Source: CAVUPF01 sp963743285 | Lineage (GTDB): Bacteria > Actinomycetota > Thermoleophilia > Solirubrobacterales > 70-9 | DNA: 64,000 nt | Direction: 5' to 3' | NCBI GenBank assembly: GCA_963743285.1 | Contig: CAVUPF010000004.1 | Coordinates: forward strand, 124,001-188,000 | Part shown: positions 46,002 through 55,364 of the stretch, piece by piece | How the letters are laid out: the number at the start of each line of letters is the position of its first letter | Numbering within the stretch: the stretch's first letter is position 1 | The notes under the pieces: model-generated | The model's input: only the letters and a program-made list of their open reading frames with translations | The model's database searches: none | What the model was told of the DNA's origin: nothing | Program-made: the position numbers and the translations under genes

Positions 46002-47665
46002 CCCCCAAAGCGGTTCGTGATCGGCAGACGGCGATCGCGTCCAAAGGCCTTCGGCGTGATGCGAATGCCCGGCGCGGCCTGGCGGCGCTTGTACTCTGAG
46101 CGGTCGACCATGCGGATCACCTCATCGACGACACCGGCCGGCATCCCGGCTGCGATCATTTCCTCCCGCCCTTCGTCTCGCTCGACGTAGGCGGCGAGGA
46201 TGCGGTCGAGCAGCTCATAGGGAGGCAGCGAGTCGGTGTCGAGCTGGTCGCGGCGCAGCTCGGCAGACGGCGCCCGGTCCAGCACCGAGGCCGGGACTAG
46301 CTCACCGGCTGAGCGCTCGTTGCGGCGGCGGGACAGCTCGTAGACAAGCGTCTTCGGCACATCCTTGATCACCGCGAAGCCGCCCGCCATGTCACCGTAG
46401 AGGGTCGCGTAGCCAACCGACATCTCGCTCTTGTTGCCGGTCGTCAGCACCAGCCAGCCGTGCTTGTTGGAGAGGGCCATCATCAGGTTGCCGCGGATCC
46501 GCGCCTGGATGTTCTCGGCGGCGAGGTCGGGCTCTGAGGGGCGGGTTGGGTTGCGGGGGAGAGGCTCGACCTCGACGCCATCGGTCGCGGCGCGAAAGGC
46601 GTCGGCGAGGGCGGCCTCATAGGCGCCCATCACCGCCGAGATCGGGATCTCGATCGACCCGCAGCCGAGGTTGGCGGCGAGGGCCCGGGCGTCGGCCTGC
46701 GTCTCTACGCTGGAATGGGGAGAGGGCATCACAACGCAGCTGACGTGCTCGGGCCCGATGGCATCGGCTGCCAGCATCGCCACCAGGGCGGAGTCGATTC
46801 CCCCCGAGAGCGCAATGCCGACGTGGCGGAAGCCGTTCTTGTGGACGTAGTCGCGCAGGCCGAGGACGAGCGCCTCGTAGACCTCGTCGAGGTCGGGCAG
46901 CGGCTCGGGGAGCCGACTCGGAGCGGGGGAGGGGACCTCGCAGACCAGCAACTCCTCCACGAACTGGGAGGCTCGGGCGATCACCGTGCCGCCCGGGTCG
47001 ATCACGAAGCTCTGGCCGTCGAAGACCAGCTCGTCTTGGCCGCCGACCAGATTGCAGAAGGCAAAGTGGGCGCCGTAGGCGCGGGCGAGGGCGACGAACA
47101 TCTCCTCGCGCTGGCGTCCCTTGCCGCGATGGTACGGCGAGCCCGACGGGTTGGCGATCAACTCCGCGCCCACTGCCACCTCGGCCGAGGCGGGCGGACC
47201 CTCGATCCAGCAGTCCTCGCAGATCGTCAGCCCCACTTTTGCTCCGGCGACCTCAACGGTCACCGGCTCCGTTCCCGGCACGAAGTAGCGCTGCTCGTCG
47301 AAGACCGCGTAGTTGGGGAGTCGGTTCTTGCGGTATACGGCTCGCACCACGCCGTCGGCGAGGACGGCGAGCGAGTTGTAGGCGTGGCGGAAGTCGCCGC
47401 TTCCGGCAACCGGCTCGGCGAAGCCGACCAGAACGGTCATGCCGCTGACCTGGGTGGCCAGATCCTCAACCGCCTGCCGGTTCGCCTCGACGAAGTGGCG
47501 CTTCAGGTAGAGGTCCTCAGCGGGATAGCCGGACACGCATAGCTCTGGGAAGATCGCCAGCTCGGCGCCCGCGGCACGGGCGCGGCCAATCCATGCGGCG
47601 ATCTTGGCCGCATTGCCAGCGATGTCGCCCACGGTCGGGTTGATCTGGGCGAGGGCTACGCGCAA
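45998..47665 (-). CDS. nadE: Glutamine-dependent NAD+ synthetase
   Basis: NadE amidates deamido-NAD with glutamine nitrogen. The 555-residue protein joins an N-terminal nitrilase-type glutaminase (Glu in FPELCVSGYPAEDLYLK, Lys in YRKNRLPNY, Cys in LTICEDCW) to a C-terminal synthetase with the ATP P-loop GIALSGGIDSALVAMLA, NIQARIRGNLMMALSN and LTTGNKSEMSVGYATLYGD. The start codon is TTG 47665, giving MRVALAQINPTVGD. Nine bases separate it from the upstream acyltransferase gene, so it is probably the last gene of a minus-strand operon. Confidence 0.94.
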   Translation of the reverse strand: MRVALAQINPTVGDIAGNAAKIAAWIGRARAAGAELAIFPELCVSGYPAEDLYLKRHFVEANRQAVEDLATQVSGMTVLVGFAEPVAGSGDFRHAYNSLAVLADGVVRAVYRKNRLPNYAVFDEQRYFVPGTEPVTVEVAGAKVGLTICEDCWIEGPPASAEVAVGAELIANPSGSPYHRGKGRQREEMFVALARAYGAHFAFCNLVGGQDELVFDGQSFVIDPGGTVIARASQFVEELLVCEVPSPAPSRLPEPLPDLDEVYEALVLGLRDYVHKNGFRHVGIALSGGIDSALVAMLAADAIGPEHVSCVVMPSPHSSVETQADARALAANLGCGSIEIPISAVMGAYEAALADAFRAATDGVEVEPLPRNPTRPSEPDLAAENIQARIRGNLMMALSNKHGWLVLTTGNKSEMSVGYATLYGDMAGGFAVIKDVPKTLVYELSRRRNERSAGELVPASVLDRAPSAELRRDQLDTDSLPPYELLDRILAAYVERDEGREEMIAAGMPAGVVDEVIRMVDRSEYKRRQAAPGIRITPKAFGRDRRLPITNRFGG

Positions 47666-47674
47666 GGCCGTCTG

Positions 47675-49120
47675 CTAGGCCTGGGCCTCGGGGGCGAGAG
47701 AGGCCTCCGGGCCTCGCTGCTTCCTCGGCTGAGTCCGCCGCTTCGGCTTCGATGCCGCGGTCGCCACCGTCTCCCGAATCGCCGCCTCGAGGTCAAGTGC
47801 GAAGCTGTCGAGGTCGGCCATCGCGTCGTAATCGCCGATGAGGCCGAAGTTGACCTGGCCGTTATAGGACATGATCCCGACGCAGAAGGCTTGGCGGCGG
47901 GCCAACGGCACCATCGGGAAGATCGACTCCATCTGGCGACCGAGGACATAGAGCGGCAGCTGCGGCCCCGGCACGTTGGTGACGACGAGGTTGAAGAATC
48001 GCTGCGCCGGCTGCAGGCGAGCGGCCTGGGCCGCAAGCGTCGGCGGCGCGAAGTCGGTGATCCTGGTGAGGATCTCGGCCCCCACCGCCTGCCCGGAGGC
48101 CTTCAGGTCACCCATCGTTTCGGTCACCAGCCCTAGCCGCTTGACCGGATCCTCGCACCAGACTGGAAGCGGCGCCATCATCGCCGCGATCCGGTTGCCC
48201 AGCGCTCCGTGCTCCTCCTCGGCCCGCACGCTGACCGGGACCATTGCCCGCATCTCAAGACCCTCGGTGTCGTGGCCGCGGGCGCGCAGGTAGTTGCCGA
48301 GCGCCCCGGCGACAATCGAGAGGATGACGTCGTTGACGGTGCCGCGGTGGGCGTCCTTGACCCGCTTCAGCCCCTCGAGGTCGGTCTGGACGATCGCAAA
48401 GCGCCGATGGGGGCCGATCTCGACGTTGAACGGGGTGGAGGGCGCCGCGATTCCGGCGCCGATCATCTTGCCGGTCGCACCGATCCCCCTGACGACCTGG
48501 CGCGGGCCGCGCAACGCGGCGCGGACGCCGCGGACGATCTCCGTCGGACTGGTGAGGCGCTCGCGCAACGCATCGCCGAGCAGCTCAAGGTCAGTCGGCT
48601 CGGGCCTGGCGAGCCACTTGGGCGCCGAGGACGGCGGTAGCGCCGGCTCTCGATCGAGATCGAAGAGCACGGTGGTGATGTCCACCCCGGAGATGCCGTC
48701 GACCAGCGCGTGGTGGCTCTTGCCGATCACCGCGAAGCGCCCTTCCCGCAGCCCCTCGACCAGCCACAGCTCCCAGAGCGGCTTGGTGCGGTCAAGCTGC
48801 TGGGAGAAGATTCGCGCGGCAAGGTTGCGCAGCTGCTCCTCGGAGCCGGGCGCCGGCAGAGCGGTCTGGCGCACGTGGTAATCGAGGTTGAGATAAGGGT
48901 CGTCGACCCAAACCGGACGGCCCTGGCCGAAGGGGACAAAGCGCAGCTTCTGGCGGAAGCGCGGCACCAGGTGTAGGCGAGAGGCGATATGTGCGCTGAA
49001 CTCCCCGTGGGTCGGCGCCGGGCCCTCGAAGATGATCGTCGAGGCGACGTGCATGTGCGCGCCAGCCCGCTCCATATGCAGAAAGGAGGAGTCAAGCCCG
49101 CTCAGTCGATCAACTGTCAC
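47675..49120 (-). CDS. Wax ester synthase/diacylglycerol O-acyltransferase
   Basis: WS/DGAT enzymes make wax esters or triacylglycerol, the storage lipids of many actinobacteria. The 481-residue protein has the catalytic motif SHHALVDGISGVDI (HHxxxDG), RLSGLDSSFLHMERAGAHMH at the start, TVNDVILSIVAGALGNYLRA and VVTNVPGPQLPLYVLGRQM. A basic Lys/Arg-rich tail follows. Start is GTG 49120, 30 bases after dinB. Substrate preference is not predictable from sequence. Confidence 0.92.
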   Translation of the reverse strand: MTVDRLSGLDSSFLHMERAGAHMHVASTIIFEGPAPTHGEFSAHIASRLHLVPRFRQKLRFVPFGQGRPVWVDDPYLNLDYHVRQTALPAPGSEEQLRNLAARIFSQQLDRTKPLWELWLVEGLREGRFAVIGKSHHALVDGISGVDITTVLFDLDREPALPPSSAPKWLARPEPTDLELLGDALRERLTSPTEIVRGVRAALRGPRQVVRGIGATGKMIGAGIAAPSTPFNVEIGPHRRFAIVQTDLEGLKRVKDAHRGTVNDVILSIVAGALGNYLRARGHDTEGLEMRAMVPVSVRAEEEHGALGNRIAAMMAPLPVWCEDPVKRLGLVTETMGDLKASGQAVGAEILTRITDFAPPTLAAQAARLQPAQRFFNLVVTNVPGPQLPLYVLGRQMESIFPMVPLARRQAFCVGIMSYNGQVNFGLIGDYDAMADLDSFALDLEAAIRETVATAASKPKRRTQPRKQRGPEASLAPEAQA

Positions 49121-49150
49121 CTGGCAATCTTCGCAGACGCTCGGGGGGCG

Positions 49151-50239
49151 TCAGTCAGAAAGGGTGAGCTGGAGCTGGTCAATTTCGGCGGCCCCCTCGG
49201 CGGCCCCGACCTCCGGCTCAAAGGAGGCGACGCGGACGCCTAGCAGCCGCACCGGGCGCGGCGGGCTGTAGGCGCGCAGCAGGTCGAGGGCCACCGAACC
49301 GACTACGGTGGGATCGTTGGTCGGCCGTGCGATCGTCTGAGCGCGGGTCGCGTTGGTCCAATCGTCGAGGCGGACCTTGATCCCGATCGTGCGTCCCTCC
49401 AGGTCGCGGGACCGTAGGCGGCGGCACAGCTCCTCGGCCAGTCCCGACATCGAGACCTCCAGCTCGACCAGGTCGCTGACGTCGACATCGAAAGTCGTCT
49501 CGGCCGATTGGGACTTTGCCTCGCGGACCACGGTGAGGGGCGTCTCGTCCTCGAAGCGAGCGCGGCTGAGCAGCCAGTGCCCCATCCGCGGGCCAAAGGC
49601 CTCGACCAACGGCTCGGGATCCTGGTTGCGCAGCCCCGCCAGGCTGCGAATGCCCATCTGCTGCAGCTTCGCCTCGGTCTTCGGACCGATTCCAGGGACC
49701 AGGCCCGGTGGGTCATCAGAGAACCGCTCCAGAGCCTCGGCCCGCGAGAGTACGACGAGCCCCGCGGGCTTGCCCAGCTCGCTAGTGATCTTCGCCAACA
49801 GCCGGCTCTCGGAGATGCCAATCGAGCAGCTCAGACCCGTCTCCTGGCGGATCTCGCTCGCGATCCGCCGCATCGTCGCCTTCGGCGAGAACAGCCCGGT
49901 CAGCTCGATGTAGGCCTCATCGAGGCCGACCACTTCAACCGTCTCCGCGTTGCGGCGCAGAATTCCCATCACCCGCCCGGACGCCTCCCGGTAGGCCGTG
50001 AAGTCGGGTCTCAAATAGACCGCGTCCGGCAGCCGTCGCCGAGCCACGGCGGCGGGCATCGCCGAATGGATTCCCGCCAGCCTCCGAGCCTCATAGCTCG
50101 CTGTTGTGACCACCGCTCGAGGCCCCGATCCGCAGACCACAACAGGCTTTCCCCGCAACTCCGGCCGGCGCCGAAGCTCAACCGATGCATAAAACGCATC
50201 CATATCTACTAATGCGATGCAGTGGGGCCAGTCTCGCAC
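49151..50239 (-). CDS. dinB: DNA polymerase IV (Y family)
   Basis: This translesion polymerase inserts opposite damaged bases. The 362-residue protein has ALVDMDAFYASVELRRRPEL, the second catalytic block VEVVGLDEAYIELTG, SIGISESRLLAKITSELGKP, the HhH region VPGIGPKTEAKLQQMGI and the little-finger domain. It lacks an evident C-terminal beta-clamp peptide of the QLxLF type, although IDQLQLTLSD at the end is a plausible variant. Start is GTG 50239. The upstream 109 bases show a bulged stem but no complete LexA box. Confidence 0.92.
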   Translation of the reverse strand: MRDWPHCIALVDMDAFYASVELRRRPELRGKPVVVCGSGPRAVVTTASYEARRLAGIHSAMPAAVARRRLPDAVYLRPDFTAYREASGRVMGILRRNAETVEVVGLDEAYIELTGLFSPKATMRRIASEIRQETGLSCSIGISESRLLAKITSELGKPAGLVVLSRAEALERFSDDPPGLVPGIGPKTEAKLQQMGIRSLAGLRNQDPEPLVEAFGPRMGHWLLSRARFEDETPLTVVREAKSQSAETTFDVDVSDLVELEVSMSGLAEELCRRLRSRDLEGRTIGIKVRLDDWTNATRAQTIARPTNDPTVVGSVALDLLRAYSPPRPVRLLGVRVASFEPEVGAAEGAAEIDQLQLTLSD

Positions 50240-50266
50240 TCCCTAACCCTACGATTCGGCCCGGCG

Positions 50267-50301
50267 GTGAGCCACTTCAGACAATCGAACGTCTGGCTCA
50301 C
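50267..50301 (-). terminator. Bulged stem-loop between P450 and dinB
   Basis: GTGAGCC and AGAC (50267-50282) pair with GTCT and GGCTCAC (50291-50301), leaving a five-base bulge and an eight-base loop. It lies just after the P450 stop on the minus strand and before dinB, and may end the blaI-M56-P450 transcript. No T-run is seen. Confidence 0.3.
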
Positions 50302-50348
50302 GCGGCCACTCGAAACCGCGGCGCTCGAGGGGTGCTCGGGGGCAGTAG

Positions 50349-51662
50349 CTAGATCGTGCTCTCGACGATGACCGGCGTGCCGTGCTGGGGGACCAGCGTG
50401 ACGCCGCGCATCACCACCGCTTCGGGCTTGGCTCGTACCGGTCGCCAATCGACCCGAGTGACGACCGCCCGGAGCACCTCGGCCATCTCGGCTTGCGCCA
50501 GCGCCGCGCCGATGCAGCGGCGAATCCCACCGCCGAACGGAAGCCAGGAGTAGGACTCGGTAGCGCCGCCTAGGAAGCGCTCCGGTCGAAACTCATTCGG
50601 GGCCGGGTAGAGATCCTCACGGTGGTGGACGAGCGCGATGGCGGGGTAGACGCGGATGCCGGCTGGCAACTCCCAGCCCCCAATCGTGCGGGGTTGAGTG
50701 AGGGTGCGCTCGCTGGCGTCGATCACAGGGCGCAGGCGCAGCGTCTCGGTCACCACTGCGTCGAGGTAGGCGTCGTTTCCCGCGGCCAGCTCCTCGCGCA
50801 GCCGGGCAAGGGCTGGGGGGTTGCGGGGCAGGAGATCGAACGCGAATGCAAGGCCGGTCGCGGTGGTCTCGTGGCCAGCGAGCAGCATCGTCATCAACTC
50901 GTCCCGCAACTCGACGTCACTCATCGGCTCGCCGTCCTCATCGCGAGCGCGCAATAGGAGCGAGAGGACGTCGGTGCGCTCCTCTAGGTCGGCCTCGGAG
51001 CGGCGGCGGGCGATCTCCTCGTAGAGCAACGTGTCGGCCGCCTTTAAGCGACGCTGAAACTGACCCCAAGGGCTGAAGCGGCCGAGATCGCGGCGCAGAG
51101 CGTTCGGCAGCACAAACATAATCTGCATGCTGAGCAAAGAGACCAGGGCGCTGCGCAGCCGCTCGATCCGCTCGCGCTCGGTGACGCCGAAGACGGCACG
51201 GACAATCACCTCGAAGGTGAGTGCCCGCATCCGCTCGCGCATAACGAAGCGCTCGCCTACCTTCCAGCGGCCGACCTCGGCCTCGGAGACCTCGCGGATC
51301 ACCGCGCGGAAGCGCTGGACCGCAGATCCCTGAAAGGGCGGCAGGAGCAGCTTGCGCTGGCGCAGGTGCTCGCGACCGTCGAGGATCAGGACAGACTTAT
51401 CGCCCACAACGGGGGAGAGTGGGGCGTTTGCCTCTCCGGCATGGAGGTCGGACTGATCGCCAGTCATCAGGTCGCGGATCGCCTCCGGGTCGGCGACGTA
51501 GACGCCCGTGCCAAAGACGAGGAGCGAAACCGTGAACAGGTCGCCGTAGCGATCGCGCCAGCCAAGCAGCGACTCCATTGGCCGCTGCGTGAGTCGCAAG
51601 GTGTTGAGGGTCGCCGGAGATCGCGGGCCGGGCGGCAGCTGCGGTGATGCGGGGGCCCTCAC
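50349..51662 (-). CDS. Cytochrome P450
   Basis: This heme monooxygenase has 437 residues. It contains the I-helix oxygen site LLAGHETTATGLAFAF, the ExxR helix VTETLRLRP, the meander FRPERFL and the heme-ligand motif FGGGIRRCIGAALAQAEM with the thiolate Cys. The N terminus is PQLPPGPRSPATLNTLRLTQ, and no membrane anchor is seen, so it is probably soluble. I chose GTG 51662 because it overlaps the M56 peptidase stop as GTGA; the open frame upstream is out of family. It is the distal gene of the blaI-M56-P450 operon. Substrate unknown. Confidence 0.92.
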   Translation of the reverse strand: MRAPASPQLPPGPRSPATLNTLRLTQRPMESLLGWRDRYGDLFTVSLLVFGTGVYVADPEAIRDLMTGDQSDLHAGEANAPLSPVVGDKSVLILDGREHLRQRKLLLPPFQGSAVQRFRAVIREVSEAEVGRWKVGERFVMRERMRALTFEVIVRAVFGVTERERIERLRSALVSLLSMQIMFVLPNALRRDLGRFSPWGQFQRRLKAADTLLYEEIARRRSEADLEERTDVLSLLLRARDEDGEPMSDVELRDELMTMLLAGHETTATGLAFAFDLLPRNPPALARLREELAAGNDAYLDAVVTETLRLRPVIDASERTLTQPRTIGGWELPAGIRVYPAIALVHHREDLYPAPNEFRPERFLGGATESYSWLPFGGGIRRCIGAALAQAEMAEVLRAVVTRVDWRPVRAKPEAVVMRGVTLVPQHGTPVIVESTI

Positions 51663-52660
51663 GGGCGATTGACGATCGAGGGCAGGGGCTGGCACGCCCG
51701 CCGTGCGAGTCGCCAATACGACAAAGCCGCGGCGGCAAAGGGCGCGACACACAGAGAATCGAGGTAAAGGCCGCCTCCACTGAGTTCGTACGCCGCCGCC
51801 CTGGCAGGCGCCGAAGTGCCGCCCAGGCCGATCATCGCTGCGAGGAATACGAAAAGGAAGCCGCTCGCGCCGAGAGCCGACCAAGCCAAGCTCGAGGAGC
51901 TGGCCACGGCGAGTGTCGGCATTCGCCCGGTTTCCAGGCGGGAGACGCGCGCATCCAAGAGCTCAGAGCCTCCCAGGGAGGCGCTAACCGGCGACTCCTG
52001 CCAGCGTGGCCCTTCCAACCCCTTCAGCAGAGCACCGAGGAGCGGGCGACGGCCACACACGTGCTCGGCATGCCGGTCGGCGGCCAGCTCGCGAGCCACC
52101 TCGTAGCGGGCGCGCAGCGCTTTCAGCGACGGCAGGAGGAAGAAAGCTTCGCTCAGCACCTTTCCCGTGAGGGCACGGAATGGATCCAGGCTACGAACGT
52201 GGTAATGCTCATGCTCCAGTGCCGCGCGAAGCTCCTCTGCGGTGAGGATATTGAGGAAACCCTGGCTGATTGCGACTCGGGGCACGAGGACGCCGTAGAC
52301 GAAGGAGAACGGCCCCCCGGAGTCGACCAGCGCCACCCGACCGACGAGACCCGTCAACCTCGCTGCCGCTCGCAGCTCAAGCGTCGGCGGTAGCGCCGCA
52401 GCCTGAACGCCACGCGAGAGACGACGGGAGGCGGCGATCTGTCGGCGAAGCGCTCCCGCCGCCCGACCGATTGAGATCGCGAGTAAAGCGGCGAGGATGA
52501 GCGCGGGCAGAACGCCAGCCGCGGAGAGGCGGCCGAAAGCGCCGCCGTCGGCACCAAAGAGCGGGACCGCCACGTAGGCGATGAATCCCCACACTGCGTA
52601 CGCGCCCAAGACCGCGCAAATGCCGACAAGGGCGAAGAAGTTGCGAGCGGCGCTATCCAT
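51659..52660 (-). CDS. M56 (BlaR1-like) membrane metallopeptidase without sensor domain
   Basis: M56 peptidases cleave BlaI-type repressors on signal sensing. The 333-residue protein has two N-terminal membrane segments (FFALVGICAVLGAYAVWGFI and VLPALILAALLAISIG), the active site EELRAALEHEHYHVRSLDPF with HExxH, an EVARELAADRHAEHVCGR ligand region and a C-terminal membrane segment (SALGASGFLFVFLAAMIGL). It has no extracellular penicillin-binding domain, so its signal differs from BlaR1. ATG 52660 overlaps the blaI stop by eight bases; GTG 52669 is also possible. Confidence 0.85.
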   Translation of the reverse strand: MDSAARNFFALVGICAVLGAYAVWGFIAYVAVPLFGADGGAFGRLSAAGVLPALILAALLAISIGRAAGALRRQIAASRRLSRGVQAAALPPTLELRAAARLTGLVGRVALVDSGGPFSFVYGVLVPRVAISQGFLNILTAEELRAALEHEHYHVRSLDPFRALTGKVLSEAFFLLPSLKALRARYEVARELAADRHAEHVCGRRPLLGALLKGLEGPRWQESPVSASLGGSELLDARVSRLETGRMPTLAVASSSSLAWSALGASGFLFVFLAAMIGLGGTSAPARAAAYELSGGGLYLDSLCVAPFAAAALSYWRLARRACQPLPSIVNRP

Positions 52661-52820
52661 CGGACTCACTGAGGAGAAGCCGTAGGCGGCCTAGGAGCGC
52701 CGGGTCGGTCCGCGCCTCGTCTACGAAGTGCGCCACCGCCACGTCGCCGTAGGCGCGGAGCACGTCCTTCACCGCGATGCCGGCGGCATCCGGGGCATTG
52801 GCCTCATAGAGATAGCCACG
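52653..52820 (-). pseudogene. blaI: blaI 3' fragment, separated by IS insertion
   Basis: Reading on the minus strand from the IS edge gives RGYLYEANAPDAAGIAVKDV, LRAYGDVAVAHFVDEARTDP and ALLGRLRLLLSESDG, the C-terminal dimerisation half of a BlaI/MecI repressor, ending at TAG 52653-52655. The 5' half is at 55420-55634 on the other side of the element. Joined with one copy of the CCACG duplication, the halves make 378 bases, 125 residues, in frame. Confidence 0.85.
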
Positions 52821-52875
52821 TGGGAACGGAACTCTCACTTGGCCCCACTCCGGAACCTTGAAATGGCCCCACCCC
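52821..52875 (+). repeat. IS left end with two terminal repeats
   Basis: Two copies of TGGCCCCAC (52840-52848, 52864-52872) lie behind the tip TGGGAACGG. The stretch 52840-52875 matches the inverse of the right end (55365-55400) at about 30 of 36 positions. Repeated transposase sites near the ends are typical for IS21. Confidence 0.8.
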
Positions 52876-52936
52876 GTCCGACCCGCCGCGGACTGTTCGA
52901 GTCTCATGAAGCTCGAACGGAAGGCGGCAGACAGGG

Positions 52937-54469
52937 ATGGGATCACGAGTGGAGACGTTCGAGCAGATAAGAAGAGATCGCGACCGTGAGGGCCTTTCGA
53001 TCAGGGCCTTGGCAGAGCGCCACGGTGTCCATCGTCGCGCTGTCCGTCAGGCGCTTGCCTCGCCGCTGCCTTCACCGCGCAAGCGCCCTGAGGGTCGCCC
53101 GGCGCCGAAACTCGGCTTATACCGGGAGCTGATCGACGGCTGGCTGATCGCGGACCGAGACGCCCCGCGAAAGCAGCGCCACACCGCCCACCGCATCTGG
53201 GAGCGCCTCGGCGAGGAGCACGGCGCAGAGGTCTCTGAGCGTGCGGTGCGCAAGTGGGTTGCCCACCGCCGCAGAGAGCTGGGCGAGCCGCCGGCGGCGA
53301 TGGTGCCCCTAGTGCACGACCCCGGCGTCGAGGCGGAGGTCGACTGGGGCGAGGCGGTCGTGATCCTGCGGGGAGTCCCCACCAAGGTGTTCGTCTTCCA
53401 CATGCGCGCCTGTCACTCCGGCGCCGCCTTCGCGATGGCCTTCTCGCGCCAGACCCAGCAGGCATTCCTCGAGGCCCACGCCGGTGCTTTTGACTGGTTC
53501 GGCGGGGTCTTCCAGACGATCCGCTACGACAACCTGAAGGCTGCGGTCACGAAGATCCTCAAGGGCCGCAGACGCCTCGAGTCAGACCGCTTCATCGCGC
53601 TGCGCTCCCACTACCTGTTCGAGTCCTCCTTCTGCGAGCCCGGCGAGCAGGGCGCCCACGAAAAGGGCGGCGTCGAGGGTGAGGTGGGCCGCTATCGCCG
53701 CCGGCACTTCGTCCCCTTGCCCGAGGTCCAGAGCATCGCTGAGCTGAACGTGCTGATCGCCGCCGGCTGTAATTCAGATTTGAAGCGCACGATCAGCGGC
53801 CGCGCGGTGACCGTCGGTGAGGCCCTCTCGGCGGAGCTGGCAGATCTGCGAGCGGCGCCGGCAGAGCCGTTTGACGCGCGTGAGCAATCGACGCCGAGGG
53901 TCGACTCCAAGGCGCTCGTCACGGTCCGCCAAAACCGCTACTCGGTTCCGGTCTCACTGGTCGGGCGAAAGGTGCTCGTGAAGATCGGTGCTAGAGAGAT
54001 CGAGGTCTTCCACGAGCACCAGCTGATCGCCGTTCACGAGCGCCTGGGGGGCCGCTACGGCGTCTCGGGGAAGCTCGACCACTACCTCGAGCTGTTGCGG
54101 CGAAAGCCGGGGGCGCTGCGCTCCTCGCTGCCCCTTGCCCAGGCGCGTGAGCGGGGCTCATGGCCAGCCTGCTTTGACGAGCTGTGGACGGCGATCGAGG
54201 CACGCTATGGCGCCTCAGAGGCCGCCCGGCAGATGGTCGACGTGCTGCTGCTCGCCCGCGAGCTCAGACCCGCACGCGTCGAGCTCGCCGTCCGTGGCGC
54301 ACTGGCCGCCGGTGCAAGCGACGGGCGTGCGGTCGCCTTGCTTGCCAGGCGCTCTGAGCGCGCCGAGCCGCCCGGCATCGAGCTCTCGGAGAGGCTCTCG
54401 ATCATCGGTGGACCCGAGCCGAGCCTCGGTGACTATGACCAGCTGCTCGAAGCCGCGGTGAGCCGATGA
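52937..54469 (+). CDS. istA: IS21-family transposase
   Basis: IstA cuts and joins IS ends. The 510-residue protein has an N-terminal HTH (LSIRALAERHGVHRRAVRQA), a DDE integrase core with EAEVDWGEAVV (D136), FQTIRYDNLKAAV (D198) and GAHEKGGVEGEVGRYRR (E242/E247), and a C-terminal beta-barrel (VRQNRYSVPVSLVGRKVLVK). Length is normal and no stop or frameshift is seen. ATG 52937 lies 116 bases inside the left end. The istB ATG overlaps its stop as ATGA. Confidence 0.95.
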   Translation: MGSRVETFEQIRRDRDREGLSIRALAERHGVHRRAVRQALASPLPSPRKRPEGRPAPKLGLYRELIDGWLIADRDAPRKQRHTAHRIWERLGEEHGAEVSERAVRKWVAHRRRELGEPPAAMVPLVHDPGVEAEVDWGEAVVILRGVPTKVFVFHMRACHSGAAFAMAFSRQTQQAFLEAHAGAFDWFGGVFQTIRYDNLKAAVTKILKGRRRLESDRFIALRSHYLFESSFCEPGEQGAHEKGGVEGEVGRYRRRHFVPLPEVQSIAELNVLIAAGCNSDLKRTISGRAVTVGEALSAELADLRAAPAEPFDAREQSTPRVDSKALVTVRQNRYSVPVSLVGRKVLVKIGAREIEVFHEHQLIAVHERLGGRYGVSGKLDHYLELLRRKPGALRSSLPLAQARERGSWPACFDELWTAIEARYGASEAARQMVDVLLLARELRPARVELAVRGALAAGASDGRAVALLARRSERAEPPGIELSERLSIIGGPEPSLGDYDQLLEAAVSR

Positions 54470-55248
54470 GCGCGCCGGCGAAGACCCAGGCGATCGAGGC
54501 GCTGATCGAGGCGCAGGCGATCGAGCTGAAGCTCCCGACCGTCAGACGGCGCTTCAAGGCGCTCGCCGAGGAGGCCCTGCGCGAGCAGCAGACACCGGTC
54601 ACGTACCTCGCGGCGCTCCTTGAAGCGGAGATGGCAGAGCGCTCTGAGCGCCGTGAACGTCGACGCCTGCTGGAAGCCCGTTTCCCGGTGATGAAGCGCC
54701 TGGAGGACTTCCGCTTCGCTGATAACCCGAAGGTCTCGCAGGCCGCGATCGCCGCGCTGGCCGAGTGCTCCTGGATCGATGACCGCGAGTCGGTGATCCT
54801 GATCGGTGAATCGGGTACGGGGAAGACGATGCTGGCCACGGCGCTGGCGGTCTGCGCCTGCCAGCAGGGCAGACGGGTGCGTTTCACCACCCTCGCCGGG
54901 CTCGCCAACGAGCTCCAAGAAGCCGAGAGCCGAAGAGAGCTCGCCCGCGTCGTGGCCCGCTACGCGCGCACCGAGCTTGTGGTGCTCGACGAGCTCGGCT
55001 ACCTGGCGCTCCCCAAGGGTGCCGCCGAGCTCGTCTTCCAGGTCATCTCCGAGCGAAACGAGCGAGCCAGCCTGATCGTCACCACCAACCTCCCCTTCGG
55101 CGAGTGGACCAAAGTGTTCCCCGACCCGCGTCTGGCCAAGGCCGTCGTCGACCGCATCACCCACCGGGCTCACATCATCGAGACCGGCACCGAGTCATGG
55201 CGCTTTCGCCACGGCATCCAACGCAAGGCGAAGGGGGCCGCCCGATGA
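54466..55248 (+). CDS. istB: IS21-family ATP-binding helper protein
   Basis: IstB is a DnaA/DnaC-like AAA+ ATPase that selects target DNA for IstA. The 260-residue protein has the N-terminal IstB domain (EAQAIELKLPTVRRRFKALA), Walker A GESGTGKT at residues 114-121, Walker B LVVLDELGYLALPKGAAEL and sensor region LIVTTNLPFGEWTKVFPDPR. It is complete. A strong hairpin follows six bases after its stop. Confidence 0.95.
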   Translation: MSAPAKTQAIEALIEAQAIELKLPTVRRRFKALAEEALREQQTPVTYLAALLEAEMAERSERRERRRLLEARFPVMKRLEDFRFADNPKVSQAAIAALAECSWIDDRESVILIGESGTGKTMLATALAVCACQQGRRVRFTTLAGLANELQEAESRRELARVVARYARTELVVLDELGYLALPKGAAELVFQVISERNERASLIVTTNLPFGEWTKVFPDPRLAKAVVDRITHRAHIIETGTESWRFRHGIQRKAKGAAR

Positions 55249-55253
55249 CGCGC

Positions 55254-55309
55254 CGGCGAGCTCTGGGCTGCGCTCGCCCTACGGGCTTCGCTTCGCCCAG
55301 AGCTCGCCG
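55254..55309 (+). terminator. Hairpin after istB
   Basis: CGGCGAGCTCTGGGC (55254-55268) and GCCCAGAGCTCGCCG (55295-55309) form a perfect 15-bp stem, with a second small stem GCCC-TAC-GGGC (55277-55287) in the loop. It can fold in both orientations, so it may end istAB transcription and also block read-through into the element from blaI. Confidence 0.5.
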
Positions 55310-55364
55310 AGACTCCACAGCAGGGGTCGATCAGGGATCATCTACGCACACCAACAACCAGCGC

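Noticed and set aside
46715..47542. Plus-strand open frame over nadE
   Set aside because: Antisense to a complete NAD synthetase.
50284..50300. LexA box before dinB
   Set aside because: TCGAACGTCTGG has only one half (CGAAC) of the actinobacterial SOS box; the GTTCG half is missing.
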